This document shows, piece by piece, positions 8,452-16,828 of a DNA stretch of 64,000 nucleotides. Source of the stretch: Shewanella metallivivens (GTDB lineage Bacteria > Pseudomonadota > Gammaproteobacteria > Enterobacterales > Shewanellaceae); NCBI RefSeq assembly GCF_028750675.1, contig NZ_JAQQPZ010000015.1:219304-283303 (forward strand), in the 5' to 3' direction. Each line of letters opens with the position of its first letter. Position 1 is the stretch's first letter. The position numbers and the translations under genes are program-made. The notes beneath the pieces were generated by a model that ran no database searches, was not told the DNA's origin, and saw only the letters and a list, made by a program, of their open reading frames with translations.

Positions 8452-9864
8452 ATGATGATCAAAAGCCAAATTCTTGATAACAAGACCGCCCGAGGATTAC
8501 CTTGGGTGGTGGCGATTGCGTTTTTTATGCAGTCGTTGGATGGCACCATTCTCAATACCGCCTTGCCCGCAATGGCCCGTGACTTAAACGAAGATCCTCT
8601 GCGCATGCAAGGTGTCATTATTGCTTACATGCTTACGGTGGCTTTGTTGATCCCAGCATCAGGCTGGATAGCCGATCGCTTTGGCACTAAAAAGATCTTT
8701 TTAAGCGCGATTGTATTGTTTAGTTTCGGTTCGTTGTTGTGTGCATTTTCTCATTCACTCGATATGTTGATCGGTGCGCGGGTGGTGCAAGGACTTGGCG
8801 GCGCATTGATGCTACCTGTTGGACGCTTAGTGGTGCTGCGGGCTTACCCGCGAACCGAACTTGTGCGGATTATGGGATTTATCACTATTCCTGGGTTACT
8901 GGGTCCATTGATTGGCCCAACAATGGGCGGCTGGATGGTGCAATACTTAACCTGGCATTGGATATTTTTAATTAATCTACCCGTTGGCCTGATAGGATGT
9001 TATGCCGCATTTACATTCATCCCCGATTTACGAGGCAAACAACAATCGCGCTTTGATAGCCTTGGGTTCGTATTATTTGGTGCGGCGATGTTGTTCATCA
9101 CCGTTGCAATGGAAGGATTAGGTGAACTGCATTTACCTCATTTAAGGGTGATGTTGCTGTTATTTGCTGGCATGGCATGTTTGATTGCTTATTGGCTTAG
9201 AGCTGGCCGGGTGGCCAATCCATTATTTTCACCCTCGTTGTTTAATACCAGAACATTTGCAATCGGTCTTTTTGGTAATTTATTCGCAAGGCTCGGTAGC
9301 GGAGCTCTGCCGTTTTTAGTGCCATTATTATTGCAAGTGGCTTTGGGTTACTCACCGTCTCAAGCTGGGATGAGCATGTTACCTTTGGCCGCCGCGGCTA
9401 TTTTGGCTAAGTCGTTAGCACGACCAATTATCGAACGTTTAGGTTATCGAATGGTGCTTACTGCAAACACATTGGCATTAGGGATTATGTTGGCCAGTGT
9501 TGGTTTAGTGAGCGAGCAAACACCTTATTGGTTGCTGCTGACTTTATTGGCGATTTTGGGCGCAATTAACTCACTGCAATTCACCGCAATGAACGCAGTA
9601 ACACTGATTGATTTAAATGATGAAAATGCCAGTAGCGGTAATAGTTTGTTATCTGTGGTTGGTCAGTTATCGTTAAGCCTAGGTGTTGCATGTGCTGGCG
9701 CGTTACTCGGAGGCTTTAGTGGCAATATGGCGAGTGATACACAAACGGCAGTATTGAGTGCATTTCAGCTGACTTTTTTGAGTGTTGGTGTCATGACCAT
9801 GCTAGCCGCGGCGATTTTTGCTTTGTTATCAAAAGAAGATGGCCGCATGTTGGCGCAAGATTGA
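8452..9864 (+). CDS. DHA2-family MFS transporter, MdtD-like
   Basis: About 470 residues, 14 predicted helices, inner membrane. The N-terminal part FFMQSLDGTILNTALPAMA and the loop RVVQGLGGALMLPVGRLVV are those of the MdtD (YegB) type of drug:H+ antiporter 2 family. The start is uncertain: GTG 8437 overlaps mneA, ATG 8452 and ATG 8455 follow an AGAGGG element; I prefer the ATGs. Lying right behind the riboswitch-controlled Mn exporter with almost no gap, it is expected to share that transcript, so a metal-related or general efflux role is possible, but the residues give no substrate. Confidence 0.87.
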   Translation: MMIKSQILDNKTARGLPWVVAIAFFMQSLDGTILNTALPAMARDLNEDPLRMQGVIIAYMLTVALLIPASGWIADRFGTKKIFLSAIVLFSFGSLLCAFSHSLDMLIGARVVQGLGGALMLPVGRLVVLRAYPRTELVRIMGFITIPGLLGPLIGPTMGGWMVQYLTWHWIFLINLPVGLIGCYAAFTFIPDLRGKQQSRFDSLGFVLFGAAMLFITVAMEGLGELHLPHLRVMLLLFAGMACLIAYWLRAGRVANPLFSPSLFNTRTFAIGLFGNLFARLGSGALPFLVPLLLQVALGYSPSQAGMSMLPLAAAAILAKSLARPIIERLGYRMVLTANTLALGIMLASVGLVSEQTPYWLLLTLLAILGAINSLQFTAMNAVTLIDLNDENASSGNSLLSVVGQLSLSLGVACAGALLGGFSGNMASDTQTAVLSAFQLTFLSVGVMTMLAAAIFALLSKEDGRMLAQD

Positions 9865-10007
9865 CAACATTTGTCATCAATAGTGATAAAGCTTTGTCGA
9901 AGTCGTTTTTAATTGATTTTTTTGTGCAGTTAAACACATTCTACATACCCAGATTGGTTAAAATATAAACACAGGTCTCGGTTTTTTATATGACTAAGGA
10001 GTGGGGT

Positions 10008-10388
10008 ATGAGTATTAAAAAACATGGTTTGTCGATAGGCATAAACCGTATCGAGAATGTTTTCTTTGTGACACTGAAAGCTGTGGGTACCTTAACTCAC
10101 GAAGATTATCTGGTGATTACACCGATGCTTGAAGGTGCGCTTAGCCAAGTCGATCAACCCAAAATCAGTTTGTTATTGGATGCTACCGAACTTGAAGGTT
10201 GGGAATTACGTGCCGCTTGGGATGATTTACAACTAGGGTTAAAACACCAGTCTGAATTTGAACGCGTTGCTATTTGGGGTAATAAAAACTGGCATGAATG
10301 GGCTGCAAAAATGGGCAGTTGGTTTATTTCTGGTGAAATGAAGTATTTTGAAGACCAAAATGATGCGCTGAAATGGTTACGCTATTAA
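10008..10388 (+). CDS. SpoIIAA-like (STAS-fold) protein
   Basis: 126 residues, soluble. The pattern of a beta-rich start (IGINRIENVFFVTLKAVGTLTHEDY), LLLDATELEGWELRAAWDDLQLG in the middle and WISGEMKYF-like end with a final DALKWLR is that of the SpoIIAA-like/DUF3478 family, a STAS-related fold found in many marine bacteria with no firmly known role. The ATG at 10008 is chosen because AAGGAG lies 7 bases before it; an upstream ATG at 9990 has no ribosome-binding site. Single gene with its own terminator. Confidence 0.8.
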   Translation: MSIKKHGLSIGINRIENVFFVTLKAVGTLTHEDYLVITPMLEGALSQVDQPKISLLLDATELEGWELRAAWDDLQLGLKHQSEFERVAIWGNKNWHEWAAKMGSWFISGEMKYFEDQNDALKWLRY

Positions 10389-10410
10389 ATTTAAGTCATT
10401 TTAAAAACAA

Positions 10411-10437
10411 AAACCTAGCATTAATTGCTAGGTTTTT
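10411..10437 (+). terminator. Terminator after the SpoIIAA-like gene
   Basis: AAACCTAGCA (10411-10420) pairs with TGCTAGGTTT (10426-10435), followed by TTTT. The stem can also work for the convergent small gene ending at 10452. Confidence 0.9.
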
Positions 10438-10451
10438 TATGCATCATATTT

Positions 10452-10643
10452 TTATGCCGTGGTATTAATATTATGACCGCTATTACCGACCGGTTGCGGT
10501 GCGGGCGCGGCGGCTTCAATCAGCTGCAGTGCCATTTGCCCTTCAATTTCTTGTTGATCTTTTGCCATCACAGCCACTTTCAAACTGTTTCCTGAATCGA
10601 TCGTCGTTGGCATCGATGATGGTGCATTCAGACTGATAGTCAT
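10452..10643 (-). CDS. YjfB-like putative motility mini-protein
   Basis: 63 residues. The pattern of a short Ser/Thr-rich start, an amphipathic helix KVAVMAKDQQEIEGQMALQLIE, a Pro-rich stretch APAPQP and a G-x-x-I-x-T-x-A end fits the YjfB family (annotated as putative motility proteins, function unproven). A clear ribosome-binding site (GAGGG, about 7 bases before ATG on the minus strand) supports it as a real gene. No flagellar genes are near, so it is an orphan copy here. Confidence 0.6.
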   Translation of the reverse strand: MTISLNAPSSMPTTIDSGNSLKVAVMAKDQQEIEGQMALQLIEAAAPAPQPVGNSGHNINTTA

Positions 10644-10738
10644 GCTTTACCCTCAGTTTTGAGTTAGTAAAAGTATATCGGCATAGTAGGGTTAAACTTG
10701 AGTCGTAAATCATTTTATTTATGGATAACAGTTGATAC

Positions 10739-10766
10739 ATTGCGCGCAATTAATGTGTGGTATAAT
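10739..10766 (+). promoter_or_regulatory. Palindromic operator and -10 box upstream of the MarR/OhrR gene
   Basis: ATTGCGCGCAAT (10739-10750) is a perfect 12-bp palindrome; a perfect TATAAT follows at 10761-10766. The palindrome sits where a -35 region would be, a usual place for autorepression by a MarR-family dimer. Binding by the OhrR-like product is inferred. Confidence 0.5.
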
Positions 10767-10848
10767 TTAATACTAATACGGTCACCTGTTGGATTTGCAC
10801 GGATATACCAAGGTATTTCGATTATTATTTGTGAGCAGAGCGAAGTCT

Positions 10849-11328
10849 ATGTCTACTAAACATCATCCCGATCAATCGGTTAACCCTTTAGCACTTGAAA
10901 ACCAAGTGTGTTTCTCATTGTACAGTGCGACCAATGCCATGATCCGCGCCTATAGACCCTTACTTGATGAACTGTCACTCACTTACCCGCAATATTTAGT
11001 GATGATGGTGCTTTGGCAAGAGCCTGGCATCAGCGTGAAAACCTTAGGTGAAAAGCTTCATCTTGATTCAGGAACATTAACGCCGTTACTGAAACGTTTA
11101 GAGACCAAAGCGTTAGTTAGCCGTGGTCGCAGTGAATTAGACGAGCGAGTTCGGGTTTTACACGTGACTGAAGCGGGGCGTGAGTTACATCAACAAGCTC
11201 TGGCTATTCCTGAGCAAATGCGCTGTAAAGTCGGCGGAACGTTAGACGATTTAGCACAACTTAAAAAATTGTGTGATCAAGCATTTGCTATGCTGAATTC
11301 GGGCGAGGCGACAAGCTGTGAAATGTGA
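10849..11328 (+). CDS. ohrR: OhrR-type MarR-family peroxide sensor/regulator
   Basis: 159 residues. The N-terminus LALENQVCFSLYS places a Cys (Cys21 from this start) at the position of the redox-sensing cysteine of OhrR, and the winged helix-turn-helix follows (VKTLGEKLHLDSGTLTPLLKRLE, then the wing RSELDERVRVLHVT). OhrR represses organic hydroperoxide resistance genes until that Cys is oxidised. No ohr gene is adjacent, which is unusual; the target may be elsewhere. ATG 10849 is preferred over TTG 10789 because the family begins near this point. The stop overlaps the start of rlmC by eleven bases, so the two are translationally linked. Confidence 0.85.
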   Translation: MSTKHHPDQSVNPLALENQVCFSLYSATNAMIRAYRPLLDELSLTYPQYLVMMVLWQEPGISVKTLGEKLHLDSGTLTPLLKRLETKALVSRGRSELDERVRVLHVTEAGRELHQQALAIPEQMRCKVGGTLDDLAQLKKLCDQAFAMLNSGEATSCEM

Positions 11329-12451
11329 TTATTTTCAGCGTGGTGATTGTTTATCCTGTCGCAACATTGTGCAACCAATGGCACAGCAAATTGCCATTAA
11401 ACAACAGCAGCTTGAGGCATTATTTGGTGAGTTAGCGGTAGGGAAATGGCTGCCACCGGTATTGAGTGCCGAGTCTGGTTTTCGTAATAAAGCTAAAATG
11501 GTGGTATTAGGTGCCGCGCATCAACCCATCTTAGGCTTAGTTAATCCACAAGGCGAGGCCGTTAGCTTATGTGATTGCAGCTTGTATCCGCATGATATGC
11601 AAGTACTGCTGCATCGGTTAGAGCGTTTTGTGCAACAAGCGGGCTTACCGCCATATCGTGTCGACAAAGCCAAAGGTGAACTGAAATACATCTTACTGAC
11701 ACGCAGCCAAAAGCACGGCCAATTTATGTTGCGCTTTGTGATGCGCAGCGAGCAAGCCATTGCCCGCATCGAGCGCGAGTTACCACAGCTTTTACAAGAG
11801 TTTCCAGCAATAGCGTTAGTGTCTGTCAACATCCAGCCTGTGCATATGGCGATATTAGAAGGCGAGCAAGAAATCTTTTTAACTGAGGCGACTCGTTTAG
11901 AAGAACAGTTTAATCATGTGCCACTATTTATTCGCCCTAAAAGTTTTTTTCAAACCAATCCTGAGGTTGCTGCACAGTTATATCAAACCGCTCGCGAGTG
12001 GGTGGCAGAGTTTAACCCAAACTACATTTGGGATTTGTTTTGTGGCGTAGGGGGGTTTGGTCTGCATTGTGCCGATAAGCATATTCGTTTAACCGGCATC
12101 GAAATTGAGGCCGAAGCCATTGAATGTGCCAAACTATCAGCTGAAAAATTAGGCTTATCTCAGGTTGATTTTAGTGCGCTTGACTCAACAGCATTTGCCC
12201 AAGGGCAGGCCATACAAGACAAACCGGATTTGATTATTGTTAATCCACCAAGGCGTGGATTAGGCGAAGCATTGTGCCAGTCATTGAGTCTGTTTGCGCC
12301 TAAGGCCATAGTGTATTCTAGCTGTAACCCCAATACACTAGTTAATGATTTAGCCAGTATTGAGGGTTACCAGATCACTAAAGTGCAGTTGTTTGATATG
12401 TTTGCGCATACTGACCATTTTGAAGTGTTAGTTATGCTAGAAAAGCTGTAA
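11318..12451 (+). CDS. rlmC: 23S rRNA (uracil-747-C5)-methyltransferase RlmC
   Basis: 377 residues, the normal RlmC length. The Fe-S cluster cysteines are visible at the N-terminus (Cys3, Cys11, Cys14) and at Cys85/Cys87; the SAM-binding motif WDLFCGVGGFGLHCA and the catalytic region VNPPRRG ... YSSCNPNTL follow. It methylates U747 of 23S rRNA. GTG 11318 gives MKCDYFQRGDCLSC, which carries the cluster ligands, so the start is secure. It overlaps the ohrR-like gene; there is no known functional reason for the pairing. Confidence 0.95.
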   Translation: MKCDYFQRGDCLSCRNIVQPMAQQIAIKQQQLEALFGELAVGKWLPPVLSAESGFRNKAKMVVLGAAHQPILGLVNPQGEAVSLCDCSLYPHDMQVLLHRLERFVQQAGLPPYRVDKAKGELKYILLTRSQKHGQFMLRFVMRSEQAIARIERELPQLLQEFPAIALVSVNIQPVHMAILEGEQEIFLTEATRLEEQFNHVPLFIRPKSFFQTNPEVAAQLYQTAREWVAEFNPNYIWDLFCGVGGFGLHCADKHIRLTGIEIEAEAIECAKLSAEKLGLSQVDFSALDSTAFAQGQAIQDKPDLIIVNPPRRGLGEALCQSLSLFAPKAIVYSSCNPNTLVNDLASIEGYQITKVQLFDMFAHTDHFEVLVMLEKL

Positions 12452-12523
12452 GTGAAGAGTGGTCATGAAATTGTCATTTTTATGTCATAAAATCATGATT
12501 CAACATTAAAAGGATCTCGGGCG

Positions 12524-13681
12524 ATGTGGCAAATCTTCAGTCGTTTTTTAGCGTTAGGCTTAATCAGTTTTGGTGGTCCTGCGGCCCATATTGGTTATTT
12601 TAGAAAAGCATTTGTTGATGATTTGCAATGGCTCGACGCCAAGCAATACGCCAGTTTTGTTGCCTTAAGCCAATTTATGCCGGGTCCTGGCTCTAGCCAA
12701 GTCGGCTTTGCTATTGGTTATCACAAAGGTGGGGTGCTGGGTGGGCTCGCGGCATTTTTGGGGTTTACTTTACCGTCTTTTTTACTGCTATTTTTGTTCG
12801 CTGTAACCAGTGCACAATGGTTAGACATGACTGCAGTACAGGGTATTATCCATGGTTTAAAATTGTTGGCTGTTGTGGTGGTTGCCGACGCCACGTTAAC
12901 AATGTTTCACCAATTTTGTCAGCGTAAAACCGCGAAGGTGTTAATGGCAGTAACAGCGGTTGTTATTGTGATAATACCATCGATGTTAACTCAAATAGCC
13001 GTGCTCATTGTCGCTGCCATTGCTGGGGTGATTTTACTGACTCGCGGTGAAAATATGACGCCAGAGGCTCCTCAAATCTCGCTTGATTATCGCTGGCTTG
13101 CCTTATTTATTTTGGGCTTAGTTATTTCTCTGTATTTTATTGGTCATGATGACAGCTTAGGGCAAGTTTTTGCGCAATTTTATCAAGTTGGTAGCCTAGT
13201 TTTTGGTGGCGGTCATGTGGTATTGCCATTACTTGAAGCCAGCGTGGGCGACTACATTACCCCAGATCGCTTTTTGACCGGCTATGCGCTTGCGCAAGCA
13301 ATCCCAGGGCCGATGTTTACTTTAGCGACATTTTTAGGGGCTGATTTGTGGTTAGAATCACCAATAATGGGCGCCATTGTGGCGACCTTAGCGATTTTTT
13401 TACCGGGCTTTTTACTTATGCTGGTGGGCTTAAAAAGTTGGCACACCATTAGTCAGCGCCCTCACATTGCTGGCGCATTAGCCGGTGTTAATGCCGCCGT
13501 AGTGGGGCTATTACTCGCAGCACTTTATCAGCCAGTATTTACCAGTGCGGTGATTATGCCGCTCGACATGGCGTTAGTGATTATTGGCTTTAGTGTATTG
13601 AAAATTTTTAAACCGAGTATCGTTTGGTTGGTAGTCGGGTTTGCTGTTATAGGAGCTGTGCTAACCTTATTGTTGCAGTGA
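12524..13681 (+). CDS. chrA: Chromate transporter ChrA (CHR family, two-domain)
   Basis: 385 residues with about 10-12 membrane segments and two CHR domains: the first contains RFLALGLISFGGPAAHIGYFR and the motif FMPGPGSSQVG, the second FGGGHVVLPLLE and AIPGPMFTLATFLG. Long CHR proteins export chromate, and some family members act on other oxyanions. AAGGA lies ten bases before the ATG. No chrB-type regulator is next to it; the gene stands alone between rlmC and a chemoreceptor gene. Confidence 0.9.
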   Translation: MWQIFSRFLALGLISFGGPAAHIGYFRKAFVDDLQWLDAKQYASFVALSQFMPGPGSSQVGFAIGYHKGGVLGGLAAFLGFTLPSFLLLFLFAVTSAQWLDMTAVQGIIHGLKLLAVVVVADATLTMFHQFCQRKTAKVLMAVTAVVIVIIPSMLTQIAVLIVAAIAGVILLTRGENMTPEAPQISLDYRWLALFILGLVISLYFIGHDDSLGQVFAQFYQVGSLVFGGGHVVLPLLEASVGDYITPDRFLTGYALAQAIPGPMFTLATFLGADLWLESPIMGAIVATLAIFLPGFLLMLVGLKSWHTISQRPHIAGALAGVNAAVVGLLLAALYQPVFTSAVIMPLDMALVIIGFSVLKIFKPSIVWLVVGFAVIGAVLTLLLQ

Positions 13682-13792
13682 TTCATTTTTTATGATTTTG
13701 CGATGTATTTCACTTTATTTAGTGAGAATGTTTGGTTACAAATCATAAACATCTATACTTAATTTACAATTACATTACGAGTTGATTCAACT

Positions 13793-15457
13793 ATGCTGAA
13801 ATCTTCCTTACGCAATAAGCTTTTGGGGTTGTCGCTAATCCCTTTATCGCTAATTTTAGCGGTATTACTGAGTCTGTTTTATGTTAACGAAGGGACTTCG
13901 TTAGAAAATGATATTGCCCAATTTCGCGGCGAATTAATCGCAGAAAGAAAGAATCAACTTGCTGAAGCGACCGAGATTGCCCAAGGCGTTGTTGAGCATC
14001 AGCTTTCGCTAGGGAGCGAGGGGAATGTTAACCAGGCATTACGCGGTTTACGTTTTGGTAGCGCAGGTTATTTTTACATTTATGACACTGCTGGCGTCAA
14101 CATTTTACATGCAACTATGCCAGAGTTGGAAGGGCAGAATAAAATCGAAATGACAGACCCTAATGGCACCAAAATTATTGTTGGGTTATTAAATGCAGCA
14201 AAATCTGGTGATGGCATATTTTCCTACTTTTATAAAAAACCGGGTACTGAGCAGTTAATCGAAAAACTGGGTTATGCCGTTATGGTGCCTAATACCAACT
14301 GGATGTTGGGTACTGGGGCATACATTGATGATATCGAGCAATCTATCTTAACGTTTCGTGATGAAAAAACTGAGCGCATGAACACCAAAGCGTTGATGTT
14401 TTTAATGATGGCGCTTGGCTTAACCGGTATTACCGCATTTGTGGTGATCATTATGGCGCATAAGTTGGTTGTGCCGATCCAAAATATGGCGAATTCTCTT
14501 AATGACATTGCCAAAGGTGAAGGCGATTTAACCAAGCGTTTAGATGTCACCAGTGAAGATGAAATTGGCCAGCTCGGCAGTGCATTTAATTTATTTGTTG
14601 ATAAGTTGCAAACGATTATTGGTGATGTGGCGGGTGCAACTGAGAAAGTTAAACACGGCGCGCAAAGTATCAGTGGCCAAACCGCGTCAATGACCGAACA
14701 GCTCTACAGTCACAACAATGAAATTGACCAAATTGTGACCGCAATTACTGAAATGTCCGCTACTGCAAATGATGTGGCGCACAATACCAGTATGGTCGCC
14801 GATGCAACGCATACCGCGTCAGGCAACGTGTCTAAAGCACAAGAATGTGTCGATACTTCATTAACTGAAGTATCTAATTTAATGGAACAAATTGATAATG
14901 CAGCAGCAGATGTTAGGTCGTTAAGTGAACAATCGCAAAAAATCAACTCGGTATTAAGTGTTATTGGTGGTATTGCTGAACAAACTAACTTATTGGCATT
15001 GAACGCAGCCATTGAAGCGGCCCGTGCCGGTGAACAAGGGCGTGGATTTGCTGTGGTTGCTGATGAAGTGAGAAACCTCGCCAGCCGCACCCAAAGCAGT
15101 ACGGTAGAAATTAATGACATGCTATCGCAGTTGCATAAATTAGTGACCAAAGCGGTGCAAACCATGCAAGAAAGCCAAACAAGCTGTTTAAGCTCGGTTG
15201 AATCGTCACGTGCAATTTCTGAAAGCCTAGGCGCTGTAACCTCGTCCGTAACCAGTATTAATGACATGAGTACTCAAATTGCAACCGCAGCGACTGAGCA
15301 AAGCTCTGTGACTGAAGAAATTCATCGCAACGTTAACTCTGTGCAAGAAATCGTTAACTCGTTATTGGCCGCCAGCCAAGATGCTTCAGGGGCGTGTAAA
15401 GATGTTGCTAATGAGGGGCAAATCCTTGCTAAGTTGGTGGGCCAGTTTAAGATTTAA
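13793..15457 (+). CDS. Methyl-accepting chemotaxis protein with single Cache sensor
   Basis: 554 residues: a first membrane helix (about 10-31), a periplasmic sCache_2-type domain (about 45-190, with GSAGYFYIYDTAGVNILHA and NTNWMLGTGAYIDDIE), a second membrane helix (about 200-222), HAMP (about 223-276, ending in DEIGQLGSAFN) and a cytoplasmic coiled-coil signalling domain with the conserved tip EQTNLLALNAAIEAARAGEQGRGFAVVADEVRNLA. It senses a small ligand and controls CheA. The C-terminus lacks a CheR/CheB-tethering pentapeptide. ATG start; single gene with a terminator. The ligand cannot be told; Cache_2 domains often bind small organic acids. Confidence 0.93.
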   Translation: MLKSSLRNKLLGLSLIPLSLILAVLLSLFYVNEGTSLENDIAQFRGELIAERKNQLAEATEIAQGVVEHQLSLGSEGNVNQALRGLRFGSAGYFYIYDTAGVNILHATMPELEGQNKIEMTDPNGTKIIVGLLNAAKSGDGIFSYFYKKPGTEQLIEKLGYAVMVPNTNWMLGTGAYIDDIEQSILTFRDEKTERMNTKALMFLMMALGLTGITAFVVIIMAHKLVVPIQNMANSLNDIAKGEGDLTKRLDVTSEDEIGQLGSAFNLFVDKLQTIIGDVAGATEKVKHGAQSISGQTASMTEQLYSHNNEIDQIVTAITEMSATANDVAHNTSMVADATHTASGNVSKAQECVDTSLTEVSNLMEQIDNAAADVRSLSEQSQKINSVLSVIGGIAEQTNLLALNAAIEAARAGEQGRGFAVVADEVRNLASRTQSSTVEINDMLSQLHKLVTKAVQTMQESQTSCLSSVESSRAISESLGAVTSSVTSINDMSTQIATAATEQSSVTEEIHRNVNSVQEIVNSLLAASQDASGACKDVANEGQILAKLVGQFKI

Positions 15458-15490
15458 TGCCTTCAACGACACGCTTTACACCATAGAGAA

Positions 15491-15517
15491 ATGAACCCCA
15501 AGTGGGTTCATTTTTTT
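15491..15517 (+). terminator. Terminator after the chemoreceptor gene
   Basis: ATGAACCC (15491-15498) and GGGTTCAT (15504-15511) form an 8-bp stem with a five-base loop and run into seven T. Confidence 0.92.
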
Positions 15518-15672
15518 ATGCAAAAATGCATATTGGCCGAGTGTTTGCGTTGGTGACATTTATTCATAATTAGTTTGTTAATAATCGGCCTTTCGGTCTA
15601 GGTTTAGCGCGTATCATGGGGTAAAATGCGCCGTTGCACCTTTTGTTAACCGCTAATTTAAGTTGAATATTC

Positions 15673-16771
15673 ATGTTTGAAGTTAATCCGGTAAAATTCA
15701 AAATTAAAGAGCTCGCTGAACGTACTGAGTTACTTCGGGGGTATCTTTGACTACGCTGCTAAAAGTGAGCGTTTAGAAGAAGTCAGTCGAGAGCTAGAAA
15801 GTTCTGAAGTGTGGAACGTACCTGAACGTGCGCAAGCACTGGGTAAAGAACGTGCTGCACTAGAAGCGGTTGTTAAAACCATTGATGATATGGACGCAGG
15901 TCTTGAGGACATTGAAGGGTTGCTTGAATTAGCAATCGAAGAAGATGACGAAGAAACCTTTAACGATGCTTCAGAGGAACTAAAAACCTTAGATTCTCGT
16001 TTGGCTGATTTGGAATTTCGCCGGATGTTCTCGGGTAAAAATGACGAATCAAATTGTTACTTAGACATTCAATCTGGTTCGGGCGGTACTGAAGCCCAAG
16101 ATTGGGCCAACATGGTATTACGCATGTATTTGCGTTGGGGCGAAGCCCATGGCTATAGCCCAGAATTAATGGAAGTTACCGACGGTGATGTAGCGGGTAT
16201 TAAAGGGGCGACCATTAAATTTACTGGCGAATATGCATTTGGATGGATGCGCACCGAAACGGGTGTACATCGTTTAGTGCGTAAGTCGCCGTTTGACTCA
16301 TCGGGTAAACGTCATACGTCTTTTTGCTCGGTATTTGTGTACCCTGAAATTGACGACGATATTGAAATCGAGATTAATCCATCTGACTTGCGTATTGATA
16401 CATACCGCGCCTCAGGTGCCGGTGGTCAGCACGTTAACAAAACGGATTCAGCGATACGTATTACTCACTTGCCAACCAATACCGTTGTGCAATGTCAAAA
16501 CGATCGTTCGCAGCATAAAAACCGTGACTCAGCCTTTAAGCAATTAAAAGCTAAGCTATACGAGTTAGAAATGCATAAGCAAAATGCTGATAAGCAAGCC
16601 GCTGAAGATGCTAAATCTGACATTGGTTGGGGCAGTCAAATCCGCTCATATGTGTTAGACGATGCACGCATTAAAGATTTACGTACAGGGGTTGAGAACC
16701 GTAATACTCAATCTGTGTTGGATGGTGATTTAGATAAGTTTATTGAAGCCAGCCTAAAATCAGGACTTTAA
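15673..16771 (+). CDS. prfB: Peptide chain release factor 2, with programmed +1 frameshift
   Basis: The frame from ATG 15673 reaches an in-frame TGA at 15748-15750 after 25 codons, at the sequence CGGGGGTATCTTTGAC; this is the classic prfB autoregulatory site (Shine-Dalgarno-like GGGGG, then CTT-TGA-C). Slipping +1 on CTT continues in the frame 15749-16771 and gives 365 residues, the length of E. coli RF2. Seen motifs: the SPF anticodon-like tripeptide (RKSPFDSSG) and GGQ (SGAGGQHVNKTD). The residue two before SGAGGQ is Ala (YRASGAGGQ), not the Thr of E. coli K-12. RF2 ends translation at UGA and UAA. lysS follows 57 bases later, a conserved pair. Confidence 0.97.
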
Positions 16772-16828
16772 AAAATTAACTTTTTTCGCCATGCATTTAA
16801 GTGTGGCGAGTGAACGCGAGAATATAAC

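Noticed and set aside
14710..15267. 185-codon open frame on the minus strand inside the chemoreceptor gene
   Set aside because: Antisense shadow of the conserved signalling domain; its composition is that of a reversed coiled coil.
15673..15750. Short frame ending in TGA before the main RF2 frame, apparently a frameshift mutation
   Set aside because: The site has every feature of the programmed prfB frameshift, so it is not a pseudogene.
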